Positions 25,713 through 34,710 of a DNA stretch of 64,000 bases are shown piece by piece. Under the pieces are notes generated by a model, which was not told the origin of the DNA, did no database searches, and worked only from the letters and a program-made list of their open reading frames with translations. Location: assembly GCF_049801095.1 (NCBI RefSeq), contig NZ_JBNAGH010000001.1, positions 1 to 64,000 on the forward strand, given 5' to 3'. Source of the stretch: Dinoroseobacter sp049801095 (GTDB taxonomy: Bacteria; Pseudomonadota; Alphaproteobacteria; Rhodobacterales; Rhodobacteraceae). Positions within the stretch are counted from its first letter, which is position 1, and every line of letters starts with the position of its first letter. A program made the position numbers and the translations under genes.

Positions 25713-28700
25713 CGAAGATCATCCTTCCAATTGCGCCCGGCCCGAAGCGGTCCGAAACCTGTGCGACCTCGATGATGAAGGGCGCCGAAAGCCCATCCGA
25801 AGCCTGCATTTCCGTTGTGTAGACCCAGCGCGGCTCGCTGAGGGTCACCTCGCGCTGCACCTCATCCTCCATCGATTTGACACGAAGGATGTATTGCTCG
25901 CGGTTCTCGCCGAGCGGCACCTCGTTGAGGTCCCACCGATCTCCATCGATCCGTGTGCGGCGGATGAATGTAACCGCCAGCCCGCTTGCGATTACCTCCG
26001 CACTAAGATGCGCGGGCGCATAGGGTCGCTGTCCGATCCCTGCAAAGGTCGGCGCGAGATAGACAAAGCTCGGATCGTCAATCGGTCGTTGCGCAGGACC
26101 GATCCGGAAATGCCGCGGCAAGCCGAGGGATTGGGATGAGAGCGAGATCTGCTCCACCGCTTCCGTCAACAACACGACCAGACTGCCTTCCGGCCAAGCT
26201 TCGCGCATATCCGCATCCGATCCCTGCTGACCACGCAACCGCATGGTCAGGTCATAGACCCCCGGATCCACTGGCGTGACCTCGGCGAACTGGAACAGCT
26301 CCCAGCCGCCCGGTTCCCCGGAACCGATTGCCATGAGGTTCGCGCCCCGCAGCACCGCCTCGGGACTAGCCGAGGCCAGCTGTCCGGTGGTCAGCTTCAC
26401 ACGCAAGGCAGGTCCACGATCCCAGACACCCGGCGCAGCCTGCTCCAACACGGTCTGCGTCACACCAAGTGTGGCGGGATCTCCCATGAACCGGTCCAAT
26501 TCATATCCGGCATCCTCGGGCGAGCTATAGACCGCGACACTGCCCGGCCACGGTTTGGCCGTGATCGCCAGGCGCGGCGCGTGCTCGACCTCATCCCCTG
26601 TGATCAAAGGGAGGTCCAGGAAGACCGGATAGACCGGCACCGGCGCCGCGAAGCTGCGGGCAGGTGGCAGTTCCTCAACCGAGTCACTGGGCGTGTAGAC
26701 AGCGCCTGACACGCGCACGGCATCGAGGCTCCGGACGAGCCCCTCTTCCAACCGATCAACCCGATAAAGCGCCGGAGCGCCTTCTGCGCCAAGCAACTCA
26801 ATCGTGTCTCCAGCCGTCACATCCGACCGAGAGAGCGGCAGGGCAAATCGCGCCGTATCCCGCGCCACCCGCGACTCCGCGAGCCAACGCTCCACGATCG
26901 CCTTGCCCTCGGAATAGGTGAGCGACATTGGAAAGCTCGACTGGGACACGGATTGCGAGGTGTCATCGGGGAAAACCGCTTCAGCCGAGCGGGTCGTGTA
27001 ATCGCCGCCCTCTTCGAGATATCTTAGCTGCACCCGTCCCGCGAGTTCCGCATCCGGCGCGCGCGTTAGTTGCAGGACACCATCAGTCTCCCCTTCGAGC
27101 GCCAACCGCTCCGGATCAATCTCCGCCGGAGCCTCTTCACGACGACTGCGGAAGACCAGCTGCCCCGCCTTCTCAACCACCTCGAACCCATGGGCAAGCA
27201 TCAGCGGCTGAAGCGCCGCCCGCGCGCTGGAGATCTCATCAACGATAAACCCGCGCACCAAGCCAAAGAGCTCTGAGGTATCCACCTCTGTCACGCCCGA
27301 GGTATTGCAAATCTCGCGTACTACTTCGGGCAAGGATTGGGCTGTGATCCGCCCTCCGATCCAATGCCCGCGGGCATAGTTCGGAGAATCTGCCCAAAGG
27401 GTGCTGTTGTTCGGAAAGGCTGGCCAAGGCCGAGCGTCCCAGGCCCAGGCATGGATCCGCCCGGTGTCGAGCATCTGTCCACCATACTCCGTCGAGATCG
27501 GGTTGTTTTCCGGCCTGTTCCAATAGCTCAGGATCGCCTCGTAATAGGCATGCTGGATCAGGTCATCGCGCCGCCCATCGGAGTAACGGGGCCGCGCGGA
27601 TTCCGATGACCGCAAGTCGATAAACTTGTTCGGCTGATTGGTCCCTTTGTCGATTGCGGCACAGCCGATCTCCGTGAACCAGAAGGGCTTGCTCTGCGGC
27701 ACCCAGGCCGTCGGTGCAGAAGACCGCACGCCGCCGACGCGGTTGTGGTGGGTGTTGCGCCACCAGCCTTCCAGGTCCTTGTAGCGAAAGACCCAGGGCT
27801 CGTCGGCCAACCCATCCTCGATGGGCGTCCGGACTTGGGCATTCCGATCGGACTGAGAGGCGTAGAACCAGTCATAGCCCTCGCCACCAGCCACCCCGGC
27901 TTGCAGATACGCCTGATCATAGATGCTGCCATAGCTGGCATCCAAGTGATCGATACCCGCCCGCCAGTCCGACAACGGCATGTAATTGTCGATCCCAATG
28001 AAGTTGATGTCGTCATCCGCCCAGAGCGGGTCGAGATGGAAGAACACATCGCCAGAACCATCCTGCGGGTGGTAGCCGAAATACTCTGACCAATCCGCCG
28101 CGTAGCCAATCTTGGTATCAGGCCCGAGGATCGCGCGGACATCTGCCGCCAAGGCGCGCAGAGCTTCGACCGCTGGGAAGGAGTTATCGGCCCCCCGGAT
28201 CTGGGTCAGGGCCCGCATCTCCGACCCGATGCAAAAGGAGTCCACCCCACCCGCCGCGGCACAAAGCGTCGCGTAGTGCAGGATGAAATGACGGTATTTC
28301 CAATCGACCGAGCTCCAAGACACACCATTTCCAGCAACGGACATGCTCGATCTAGAGGCATTGCCAAAGAACGCCGCGACCTCGGCTTCCGCCGCCACGG
28401 TGCCATCGGGCGAGCCCTCAACCTGCGGTGCCAGCGAGGTCGTGATCCGCCCCCGCCAAGGCAGCACAGGCTGCCCCTCACCGCCGCTATAGGGGTCGGG
28501 TAACGTGTTGTCCGGCACCTGGTCCATCAGGATAAAGGGATAGAAAACAACACTCTTGCCGGTCTCGCGGAGCTTCCGGATCGCCTCGATCACGGATTGA
28601 TCGCAAGGCGTGCCACCATAGATCTGCGCCTCGTCGATCCGCACGATCTCCTGCAGGTCATAGCGCGACCGGTTGCCCACCCGATAGGGCATCTGGACAC

Positions 28701-29616
28701 CGTCAAACCGCTTCTGATCCACCTTGGGACGCAGCGTACAGGTGTCACAGCGCAGATCATCACCAAACCAGCTCACGACCAGCGAGACGGACTCGCAGGC
28801 AGGCAAATCCCGCTCGAGGTTCCGAAGAGAGACGTTGAAATCCGTGTCCCCAGCCGGGGAGTTGATATTGATCGAGGTATTGGCGCCCGGCCCTTCGCTC
28901 CAATGCACAGGGGTCGTGGCCAACGCGTATTCACCGGTGCCCGGGATCATCGCGACGCCCGGAACACGGGCCGCCAAGGGCAAGTCCGCGTTCTCCGGCT
29001 GCGCAGGACGATACACCTCGAAGCTGAATTGTGGGACACGGTTGCCATACTGGCCGAGATCAAGATCCTCGATCAGCACATAGGCCGTGCCGCGAAATGC
29101 TGGCACGCCACCGCCCTCGACAGCTTCGATCTTCGGGTCGATGCTCTGGTCCGCCGCGCCGGTATAGATCCGCAGGTTCAGATCGCTCTGCGAGATCTCG
29201 ACCCCATCGGCCCAGATGCGACCCACGCTCTGGATCTCGCCTTCGCACAGGGCAATGGCCAGGCTGACCGTATAGGTATAGTTCGTCACCTTGGGACGCG
29301 CGGGCGAGCCCTTGCCGCCCCCGCGTGAGGTCGATGTCTCCTGAAAGCGCGACGCCCAGATGACCTGACCGGCCACCCGCATCTTGCCATGGATCACCGG
29401 GATCACATCGCCTTCACTGGCATTCGAGATCCGGAACCGGTCGATCCGCCCGGTCTCAACCGCCGCAGAGCCGCTGCCCAGCACACGCTGGTCGATCGCC
29501 TGCCCGAGGGTCGCCCCGATCGCGCGCCCGATCACCGTCGCCGACAGGCCAAACGCCGCGCCACCAATGGAGGAGCCAATGGCCGCCCCGGCCGCGGATA
29601 AGACAAGTGTGGCCAT
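25705..29616 (-). CDS. GTA baseplate/host-specificity protein (RcGTA g15, megatron)
   Basis: A 1303-residue protein, the largest in the window and the size of RcGTA g15. It begins with an Ala/Gly hydrophobic segment (residues 2-40), followed by a hub-like beta domain with VIPVIHGKMRVAG and SVGRIWADG. A TIM-barrel, glycosidase-like region follows (about 400-750, with IDNYMPLSDWR, WFTEIGCAAIDKG and DARPWPAFP), then tail-protein domains to the end. In RcGTA this protein closes the baseplate and helps cross the outer membrane and peptidoglycan. The start at 29616 has GAAGGAGACTGAAC upstream. It lies two bases after g14 and overlaps the DUF2793 gene. Confidence 0.95.
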   Translation of the reverse strand: MATLVLSAAGAAIGSSIGGAAFGLSATVIGRAIGATLGQAIDQRVLGSGSAAVETGRIDRFRISNASEGDVIPVIHGKMRVAGQVIWASRFQETSTSRGGGKGSPARPKVTNYTYTVSLAIALCEGEIQSVGRIWADGVEISQSDLNLRIYTGAADQSIDPKIEAVEGGGVPAFRGTAYVLIEDLDLGQYGNRVPQFSFEVYRPAQPENADLPLAARVPGVAMIPGTGEYALATTPVHWSEGPGANTSININSPAGDTDFNVSLRNLERDLPACESVSLVVSWFGDDLRCDTCTLRPKVDQKRFDGVQMPYRVGNRSRYDLQEIVRIDEAQIYGGTPCDQSVIEAIRKLRETGKSVVFYPFILMDQVPDNTLPDPYSGGEGQPVLPWRGRITTSLAPQVEGSPDGTVAAEAEVAAFFGNASRSSMSVAGNGVSWSSVDWKYRHFILHYATLCAAAGGVDSFCIGSEMRALTQIRGADNSFPAVEALRALAADVRAILGPDTKIGYAADWSEYFGYHPQDGSGDVFFHLDPLWADDDINFIGIDNYMPLSDWRAGIDHLDASYGSIYDQAYLQAGVAGGEGYDWFYASQSDRNAQVRTPIEDGLADEPWVFRYKDLEGWWRNTHHNRVGGVRSSAPTAWVPQSKPFWFTEIGCAAIDKGTNQPNKFIDLRSSESARPRYSDGRRDDLIQHAYYEAILSYWNRPENNPISTEYGGQMLDTGRIHAWAWDARPWPAFPNNSTLWADSPNYARGHWIGGRITAQSLPEVVREICNTSGVTEVDTSELFGLVRGFIVDEISSARAALQPLMLAHGFEVVEKAGQLVFRSRREEAPAEIDPERLALEGETDGVLQLTRAPDAELAGRVQLRYLEEGGDYTTRSAEAVFPDDTSQSVSQSSFPMSLTYSEGKAIVERWLAESRVARDTARFALPLSRSDVTAGDTIELLGAEGAPALYRVDRLEEGLVRSLDAVRVSGAVYTPSDSVEELPPARSFAAPVPVYPVFLDLPLITGDEVEHAPRLAITAKPWPGSVAVYSSPEDAGYELDRFMGDPATLGVTQTVLEQAAPGVWDRGPALRVKLTTGQLASASPEAVLRGANLMAIGSGEPGGWELFQFAEVTPVDPGVYDLTMRLRGQQGSDADMREAWPEGSLVVLLTEAVEQISLSSQSLGLPRHFRIGPAQRPIDDPSFVYLAPTFAGIGQRPYAPAHLSAEVIASGLAVTFIRRTRIDGDRWDLNEVPLGENREQYILRVKSMEDEVQREVTLSEPRWVYTTEMQASDGLSAPFIIEVAQVSDRFGPGAIGRMIFDG

Positions 29617-29618
29617 GT

Positions 29619-30059
29619 TCAGTCTCCTTCGGGAAAGGCAAAGCGCGCCGCGATCCGGCGCGCCCATGGCGCCGAAAGCGGACTTTCCGTCACCCCATGC
29701 CCGGAATATGCGTGGATAAAGCGCGGCGAGGCCCCAGTCCGGGACTGGATGCCCAGATGCTTGGCCACCCCGGCCGCGCGCATGCGAAAGAGCAGGACAT
29801 CACCGATGGCGACATCGTCCACACCCTTTTCGCGCAGATGCCGCTTGGCACCTTCCCAGAGGATCTCTTCCCTCTGGGGCTCAGACCAATCGGCGGTATA
29901 GGGCGGCACCTCTTCCGGCTCCGCGCCATAGACCCCGCGCCACACCCCGCGCAACAGGCCCAGGCAATCCGCACCGGCCCCGCGCACAGAGCCTTGGTGG
30001 ATATAAGGCGTGCCCAGCCAAAGTCGGGCCTCCTGAACGATACGATCAGAGGTGGTCAT
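29619..30059 (-). CDS. GTA NlpC/P60 peptidase (RcGTA g14)
   Basis: A 146-residue NlpC/P60 cysteine peptidase of the phage/GTA type. The catalytic Cys is in GADCLGLLRGVW (Cys32) and His101 lies in AKHLGIQ. It probably cuts peptide stems of peptidoglycan during DNA injection, carried in the baseplate. Its start overlaps the g13 stop by four bases (ATGA), and g15 follows directly. The length matches this family's phage members. It has no signal peptide, as expected for a particle component. Confidence 0.94.
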   Translation of the reverse strand: MTTSDRIVQEARLWLGTPYIHQGSVRGAGADCLGLLRGVWRGVYGAEPEEVPPYTADWSEPQREEILWEGAKRHLREKGVDDVAIGDVLLFRMRAAGVAKHLGIQSRTGASPRFIHAYSGHGVTESPLSAPWARRIAARFAFPEGD

Positions 30060-30946
30060 CCGCGCAGGCTCCCACCATCATTCTGTCCGCCTTGAACAGG
30101 GTAGCTGACAAGCCAGTCATCCCCCGGGATGAACGGAAATCCCTGAAAGTTCTCGATGTTCTGGAACTTGAAGCGACAGGTTTCCTGACGCTTGTCGCAC
30201 CCGGCGATCAGCTTCACACGATCTCCCGGCACCACAGCCTGGCCAATCGCTTCCCAAACCTCGATGTCCCGACGACCATCCAGCCAGCGGTCATTCTTGA
30301 TCAGCGCATGGAGACCCGCCGCAGCCCCGCTGAGCACGATGAACCGCCCGCGCTCGAACCAGCTCAGATCAAACGCCTCGAGAGGGGCAAAGGAGAATAC
30401 ACGACCCTCGCTTTGCGCCGTGACTTCCGCCTCGACCGAAAACTTGGGATCACTGACATCCAGGGCACAATTGGCATCGCCCAGCACAGCGGTACAGTCG
30501 CGCTGGTAAACACGGCCATGGGGCTGGTTCAACAGCTCGGTCAACCCGCGCAGCTCAGCCCGGAAGGCACCGTCAATCTGCTGCACCTCTCCGATCATGC
30601 CGCGAAACTGCACGGCGCGCTCATCGGGGTTGCTCCAGTTGACCAGCCAGATCTCAACCCGTGCACCATCAAAGCGTCCGGCGCGAATGTCCTCTTCCGA
30701 GATCGCCATGTCCGACAGAGCGCCCACGGCCTCGGAATTGTCCACGGACAGACCGGTGGATTGCTGCAAGGCCGCCGCCGAGAGCCCGGAATCTGCCACA
30801 AACGTCGTCCCGTCAAAGCTGAGGGGCAGGTCATGATCGGTGAAGCCGAACACAACGCCATCGAGACGCGACACACGCCAACACCGGCACACAGTGGTCA
30901 GCCCGGTGGCCAGATGCGCGAGCAGCGCGCTCTCCGCCCCGCTCAT
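30056..30946 (-). CDS. GTA tail hub protein (RcGTA g13, DUF2163)
   Basis: A 296-residue DUF2163 protein of phage tails and GTAs. Four well-spaced Cys (151, 160, 250, 257, in CTAVLGDANC and CDKRQETC) match the iron-sulfur cluster ligands reported for the RcGTA hub. The end FPFIPGDDWLVSYP is typical. It connects the distal tail to the megatron. It overlaps g12 and g14 by four bases at each end, so all three are translationally coupled. Confidence 0.94.
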   Translation of the reverse strand: MSGAESALLAHLATGLTTVCRCWRVSRLDGVVFGFTDHDLPLSFDGTTFVADSGLSAAALQQSTGLSVDNSEAVGALSDMAISEEDIRAGRFDGARVEIWLVNWSNPDERAVQFRGMIGEVQQIDGAFRAELRGLTELLNQPHGRVYQRDCTAVLGDANCALDVSDPKFSVEAEVTAQSEGRVFSFAPLEAFDLSWFERGRFIVLSGAAAGLHALIKNDRWLDGRRDIEVWEAIGQAVVPGDRVKLIAGCDKRQETCRFKFQNIENFQGFPFIPGDDWLVSYPVQGGQNDGGSLRG

Positions 30947-31575
30947 ACCCGTAGCTCCACAACCGGCACCGAGGGGATATCCCCCGCCTGGAACGACGCG
31001 ACCGAGGTCTGGATCCGGTCCGTGTCGAACCGCACCGGCACGTCAAACTCGAAGCCCGCCGTGACAGAGGCCCCTGTGGCCGGCGCATCGGTGAAGATGA
31101 CAAGACCCTGCGCCGTATCAATCTCGTAGTGAACACCCTCGGACAGGGCGACCCCGTCCACTCCGGCGCGGACCGAGCCGATCACCGGCTTCGAGATCAC
31201 ACGGCCATAGGACTGGCTTCCGGACCGATAGCTCTTGACGAGCTGAAACGCGGTGGTCTCGCCATCGCCGCTGCCAATGACCTGGTCATCGAACGTCACA
31301 TCCTGCGACGGCGCGCAGCTTTTGAAGTCGGACCAGTCTTTCCAGCGGAACCCGTACATCTGACCCTGTCGCGCCTCGAAAAAGCCGATGAGCTGCTCGA
31401 TGTCATCCAAAGACCGCATCCCAACACCCGCGTCGTAGCGACGACGGGACTGGGACCAGGGCGTGTTGCGCTCTTCAAACCCGTTGGCGAGCGTCACGAT
31501 CTCCGTGCGCCGCTCGGGCCCGCCGGTGGAGCCAAAGCTCAGATTGGCGGGAAATCTCACTTCATGAAATTGCAT
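30943..31575 (-). CDS. GTA distal tail protein (RcGTA g12, DUF2460)
   Basis: A 210-residue DUF2460/TIGR02217-type protein. It opens FHEVRFPANLSFGSTGGPER and contains TPWSQSRRRYDAGVG and GQMYGFRWKDWSDFKSC, which are strongly conserved in Rhodobacterales GTAs. It caps the tail tube and nucleates the baseplate. It is coupled to g13 by a 4-base overlap and follows g11 by nine bases. Confidence 0.95.
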   Translation of the reverse strand: MQFHEVRFPANLSFGSTGGPERRTEIVTLANGFEERNTPWSQSRRRYDAGVGMRSLDDIEQLIGFFEARQGQMYGFRWKDWSDFKSCAPSQDVTFDDQVIGSGDGETTAFQLVKSYRSGSQSYGRVISKPVIGSVRAGVDGVALSEGVHYEIDTAQGLVIFTDAPATGASVTAGFEFDVPVRFDTDRIQTSVASFQAGDIPSVPVVELRV

Positions 31576-31584
31576 GTCGGGTTC

Positions 31585-32253
31585 CTATCGGTTCCGCTGA
31601 CCAAGGGTCAGCGCGCGGCCCATATCGGCGGCCAGCTGGCTGCGCGACCGGCGGAAGCTCTCTACATCCGGGGTGGAGATATTCATCACCACCTGCACCG
31701 GGCGCGACGTGCCCATGCCGTTGGCCCGCACGCCCAGACGCCCATCGGCACCGCGCGCAAGTGGCATGATCGCCTCCGGCCCCGCCTCGCCCATCAGGCC
31801 CGTGGCTCCTTTCATGGGAAAGGTCGTCGGCGAGGTCACAACACCGCCCTTGGCGAAGGGCATCACGCGACCTTGGGAAAAGCTGCCCCCGTGGGAGAAC
31901 CCGAACGCCGTTGACAGCACGCTGTTGATCCCAGAGGATAGCGTGTTGCCCAGCGCCTGCTGCACGGGCTTCATCGCGGTGTTATAGGCGGCATCCACCA
32001 TCGACTGGGCGACGGTCTTCAGGGCATCCGACAGCTTCAGCCCGTCAAAGGCCAACCCGTCAAAAGCGCGCCGCAGCCCGCCCCCGATGCTGGTGCCCAG
32101 AGAGGCTGCTTCACGCTCGGTATAAAGCATGCTGTCACGCACCCGCGTCATCTCGGCATCGAAGGCGCTGGCGACCGCCGTGGCATCGCCGAGCGTCTGC
32201 TCCAGCTCGGCCATCCGCGCATCGAAGCCTTCGATCTCATCAAAATCCGTCAT
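31585..32253 (-). CDS. GTA tape measure protein (RcGTA g11)
   Basis: A 222-residue tape measure protein. Helical, coiled-coil-like segments (about 10-60 and 65-110) precede a Gly-rich part with FAKGGVVTSPTTFPM and GLMGEAGPEAIMPL, typical of phage tape measures. At this length it fits the very short RcGTA tail. The start at 32253 (MTDFDEIEG) overlaps the end of g10.1 by 14 bases; in-frame residues further upstream lie over g10.1 and look non-coding. Confidence 0.92.
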   Translation of the reverse strand: MTDFDEIEGFDARMAELEQTLGDATAVASAFDAEMTRVRDSMLYTEREAASLGTSIGGGLRRAFDGLAFDGLKLSDALKTVAQSMVDAAYNTAMKPVQQALGNTLSSGINSVLSTAFGFSHGGSFSQGRVMPFAKGGVVTSPTTFPMKGATGLMGEAGPEAIMPLARGADGRLGVRANGMGTSRPVQVVMNISTPDVESFRRSRSQLAADMGRALTLGQRNR

Positions 32254-32452
32254 CTTCGGTGTCCTCCGTCCTGTCCGGGAACTCCCGGACCAATTCTTCC
32301 AGACGCGCGCGCCCCAGAGGCGCGTCCCCGCCCCCATCGGCCCCAAGCATCAGAAGGAGTTCGACTGGCGTCAGCGCCCAAAACTCGTGGGGTTTGAGCT
32401 TGAGCCCGGTCAGGCCAAGCCGCATCAATCCAGGCCAGTCGAATTCGGTCAT
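32240..32452 (-). CDS. GTA tail assembly chaperone-like protein (RcGTA g10.1, TIGR02216)
   Basis: A 70-residue protein of the small phage family often annotated between the tail chaperone and the tape measure. It shows the conserved FWALTPVELLLML core and an acidic C-terminus. It starts on a 4-base overlap with g10 and overlaps g11 by 14 bases. By position it matches the second tail assembly chaperone, which in many phages is made by frameshifting but here has its own start codon. Confidence 0.88.
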   Translation of the reverse strand: MTEFDWPGLMRLGLTGLKLKPHEFWALTPVELLLMLGADGGGDAPLGRARLEELVREFPDRTEDTEDDGF

Positions 32453-32778
32453 GGCGTGCCCGCCCCTTGCGGCACCGCAAAGGCCCGCGCGAGCAGCATC
32501 GCGGCACTGCGCGCCGCGTGGACCGGACCGCCCTCGATCTCGGCATGGGCAAGATCCTCGAGCTGACCGCTCCAGCCCCCGCCGCGCAGCCCTGCATTCA
32601 GCAGAAGCATCACATCGCGCACCCGGTAGCGGCCCGCCTCAAAGCGATCCACCACCGCGATCAGGGATTCCGCACCCAGATCCGCCTCCAGCTCGGCCAA
32701 TGCGCCAAGCGTCAGCTTCATGGCGTGACGCTCACCATTCACGGTCAGCGTCACCTCTCCGGCATAGGGATTGGCCAT
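32449..32778 (-). CDS. GTA tail assembly chaperone (RcGTA g10 family)
   Basis: A 109-residue protein. The N-terminal beta strands (NPYAGEVTLTVNGERHAMKL) and the helix GALAELEADLGAESL match the GTA gp10 family, placed as in phages after the tail tube gene. It probably guards the tape measure before tail assembly. It is overlapped by g10.1 (4 bases) and follows the tail tube gene by five bases. Confidence 0.9.
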   Translation of the reverse strand: MANPYAGEVTLTVNGERHAMKLTLGALAELEADLGAESLIAVVDRFEAGRYRVRDVMLLLNAGLRGGGWSGQLEDLAHAEIEGGPVHAARSAAMLLARAFAVPQGAGTP

Positions 32779-32783
32779 GGGGC

Positions 32784-33197
32784 TCAGATCGCGTTGAAGG
32801 TGAGCTGACCGGCCGAGGCGATCGTCATCTCATAGGTCGCCTCGCCATTCTGGCTGCCCGCATATTCGATCGCAGTGATCATGAAGGCACCTTCGACAAT
32901 GCCGAAATCCGGGATGATGACCTGGAAATTCGGAACCTCACCGTCAAAGAAGATCTGACGCGCGCGCTCATCGGTGTTCTCATCGCGGAACACGCCGGAG
33001 CCCGAAATCGACGCGCTCTTGACGCCTGCGCCGCCCAGAAGCTCGCGCCATCCGCCCGCGCTCTCCAGCGAGGTGACATCCACCGTCTCGGTGTTGAAGG
33101 TGATCCGCGTGGCCCGCAGACCGGCGATGGTCTCGAACTGGCCCGTGCCGGTCATGTCGAGTTTGATCAGAAGGTCTTTGCCTTTTTGCACAGCCAT
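32784..33197 (-). CDS. GTA major tail tube protein (RcGTA g9, TIGR02126)
   Basis: A 137-residue tail tube protein of the TIGR02126 type. The opening AVQKGKDLLIKLDMTGTGQF and the region VDVTSLESAGGWRELLGGAGVKSASISGSG are characteristic. It stacks as hexamers to form the tail tube. I start it at 33197 (MAVQKGK) because GGAGAG lies just upstream; the ATG four codons earlier would include that site. Confidence 0.95.
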   Translation of the reverse strand: MAVQKGKDLLIKLDMTGTGQFETIAGLRATRITFNTETVDVTSLESAGGWRELLGGAGVKSASISGSGVFRDENTDERARQIFFDGEVPNFQVIIPDFGIVEGAFMITAIEYAGSQNGEATYEMTIASAGQLTFNAI

Positions 33198-33218
33198 TGG
33201 GCTCTCCAAATCTGGGGG

Positions 33219-33629
33219 TTAGTCATCTTCGAGACGCGCGCGGAACCACAGGTCCACCTGGCGCATCTGACCGTTGGTACTGAGACGCGCCTTGGCGCGC
33301 AGGAAATCCAGGGTGCTGAGCGAACCGCGGCTCAAGGTCAGCGGGGCATCCACCAGAATGTCGCTGACACTGGCGGCAACATCCTTGATGGTCTGGAACC
33401 CGTCGGCCTCCGTATGGACGCTCACCACGAAGTCGTGGCGCGTGGCCGCCGAACTGCGATCCGCCCGGGCCACGGCATTCTCCGGGCCGAGAGTTATATA
33501 GGTCGCGGGCAGCGTGCCCTTGGGGACCGCGTCATAGACCGCATCCCCTACAAGGGCCTGCAGGGCCGGATCCGCAATCAGCGCGCCATAGACCGCCGCC
33601 TGCAAGGCGCTGGACAAGGCATAACTCAT
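33219..33629 (-). CDS. GTA tail terminator protein (RcGTA g8, DUF3168)
   Basis: A 136-residue DUF3168 protein that opens ALSSALQAAVYGALIADPAL and contains GTLPATYITLGPE. DUF3168 proteins are tail terminators that cap the tail tube at the head end. It overlaps g7 by four bases and precedes the tail tube gene by 21 bases. Confidence 0.93.
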   Translation of the reverse strand: MSYALSSALQAAVYGALIADPALQALVGDAVYDAVPKGTLPATYITLGPENAVARADRSSAATRHDFVVSVHTEADGFQTIKDVAASVSDILVDAPLTLSRGSLSTLDFLRAKARLSTNGQMRQVDLWFRARLEDD

Positions 33630-33964
33630 CCCGGAACCTCCTCATCTGCAAAACATGTCAGGAACCGCGCCTGCGGATCCGCCTCGGCCACCGCAAGGAT
33701 GCGGTAGATCCGGGCGCCCTCGCGGAAACGCTGCTCCGGCTTGGGACGGCTCGGGCTGTCAAAGGGCGCTGCCCGCACCAGGATCCGGTACGAAGTCAGC
33801 GAGACCGAGGCCGCCGGCCGACCCCGCACCTGACGGCCCGACCGGTGCTTGACCTCGGCCCAGAGCGTGCCGCGCTCTTCCCAGGTTTCGGTGAAACCGC
33901 CCGCCCCGTCCGATGTCTGCACCCGCGCTTCCAGCGTGAGCTTCCGGGTCAGTTTCGGGGTCAT
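33626..33964 (-). CDS. GTA head-tail stopper (RcGTA g7)
   Basis: A 112-residue phage head closure/SPP1 gp16-like protein. Typical features are LEARVQTSDGAGGFTETWEE and the run GTLWAEVKHRSGRQV. It seals packaged DNA and joins the connector to the tail. It overlaps both g6 and g8 by four bases. Confidence 0.92.
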   Translation of the reverse strand: MTPKLTRKLTLEARVQTSDGAGGFTETWEERGTLWAEVKHRSGRQVRGRPAASVSLTSYRILVRAAPFDSPSRPKPEQRFREGARIYRILAVAEADPQARFLTCFADEEVPG

Positions 33965-34551
33965 CTCGGACGCCCTCCGAAGACGCGGATGTCGCGGAAC
34001 ATCTCGATCAGCGACCGCACCATCCGTGGCAGACCGCGGGTCCCGAGCCCGTCACGGGTCTCGTAGAAATGGGCGGCCAGGATCAGAACAGCCTGCGCCA
34101 GACTGTCCGGGATCGCATCCCATTGCGCGCCGTATCCGGCATCGAACCGGATCTCCACAAAGGCCCCGTTGGGTACCTGCGGAAAGCTGGTCACGGCCTT
34201 GATCCCCGGCCGAAACGTGTCGGCCAGCACATAGTACGACCCGTCCGCCAGGATGGTCTCCGATCCGTCGGCCTGAACCAGCGCGACCTTGGCAACTGAC
34301 TGCACAGGCCCGCGCGGAAAGGACTGAACGCCCGGCGCCTCCCAGTTGTCGAGCCGCAGGCGAAAGGATCGCCGCAGCAAGGCCTTGCCGGTTCGTGTCT
34401 CGATCGCCGAGACAGCCGCGAGCAGCGTGCTCTCCAGAACGGCATCCTGAAGCTCGTCGTCGGAAAACCCGCGCCCGAGACGCAGATGATCCCTGTAAGC
34501 CTCAAGCGGCAAGGCCGCGAGAGGCACTGGCGATACTTCTGTCAAATTCAT
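33961..34551 (-). CDS. GTA head-tail connector/adaptor (RcGTA g6, phiE125 gp8-like)
   Basis: A 196-residue adaptor of the phage gp6/phiE125 gp8 type: ALPLEAYRDHLRLG near the start, IETRTGKALLRRSFRLRLDNW in the middle and AVLILAAHFYETRDGLG near the end. It forms the ring under the portal. I prefer the ATG at 34551 (MNLTEV), which has GGAGCG upstream; the ATG at 34566 is also possible. A 159-base gap separates it from the capsid gene. Confidence 0.92.
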   Translation of the reverse strand: MNLTEVSPVPLAALPLEAYRDHLRLGRGFSDDELQDAVLESTLLAAVSAIETRTGKALLRRSFRLRLDNWEAPGVQSFPRGPVQSVAKVALVQADGSETILADGSYYVLADTFRPGIKAVTSFPQVPNGAFVEIRFDAGYGAQWDAIPDSLAQAVLILAAHFYETRDGLGTRGLPRMVRSLIEMFRDIRVFGGRPR

Positions 34552-34710
34552 TTTCCGCGCTCCCATCAGGGCTTCAAGTGTCGGTAGTGGACGTGCGCGA
34601 CGGCGCTACTCGGACGGAGGAAAAAAGCTAGACAACGCCGCCTAGTTTCACGCACGCCCACCGATCCGCCCCGAGAGGCGGAACTGAACTACGGTGCTGG
34701 CCGCAGGGCC
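34552..34710. other. Gap between GTA connector and capsid genes
   Basis: This is the longest gap inside the GTA cluster. It holds a small hairpin (CCGCC-CCGAGA-GGCGG, about 34668-34683) but no T run and no gene. It may tune the capsid-to-connector ratio by RNA processing; no promoter is evident. Confidence 0.4.
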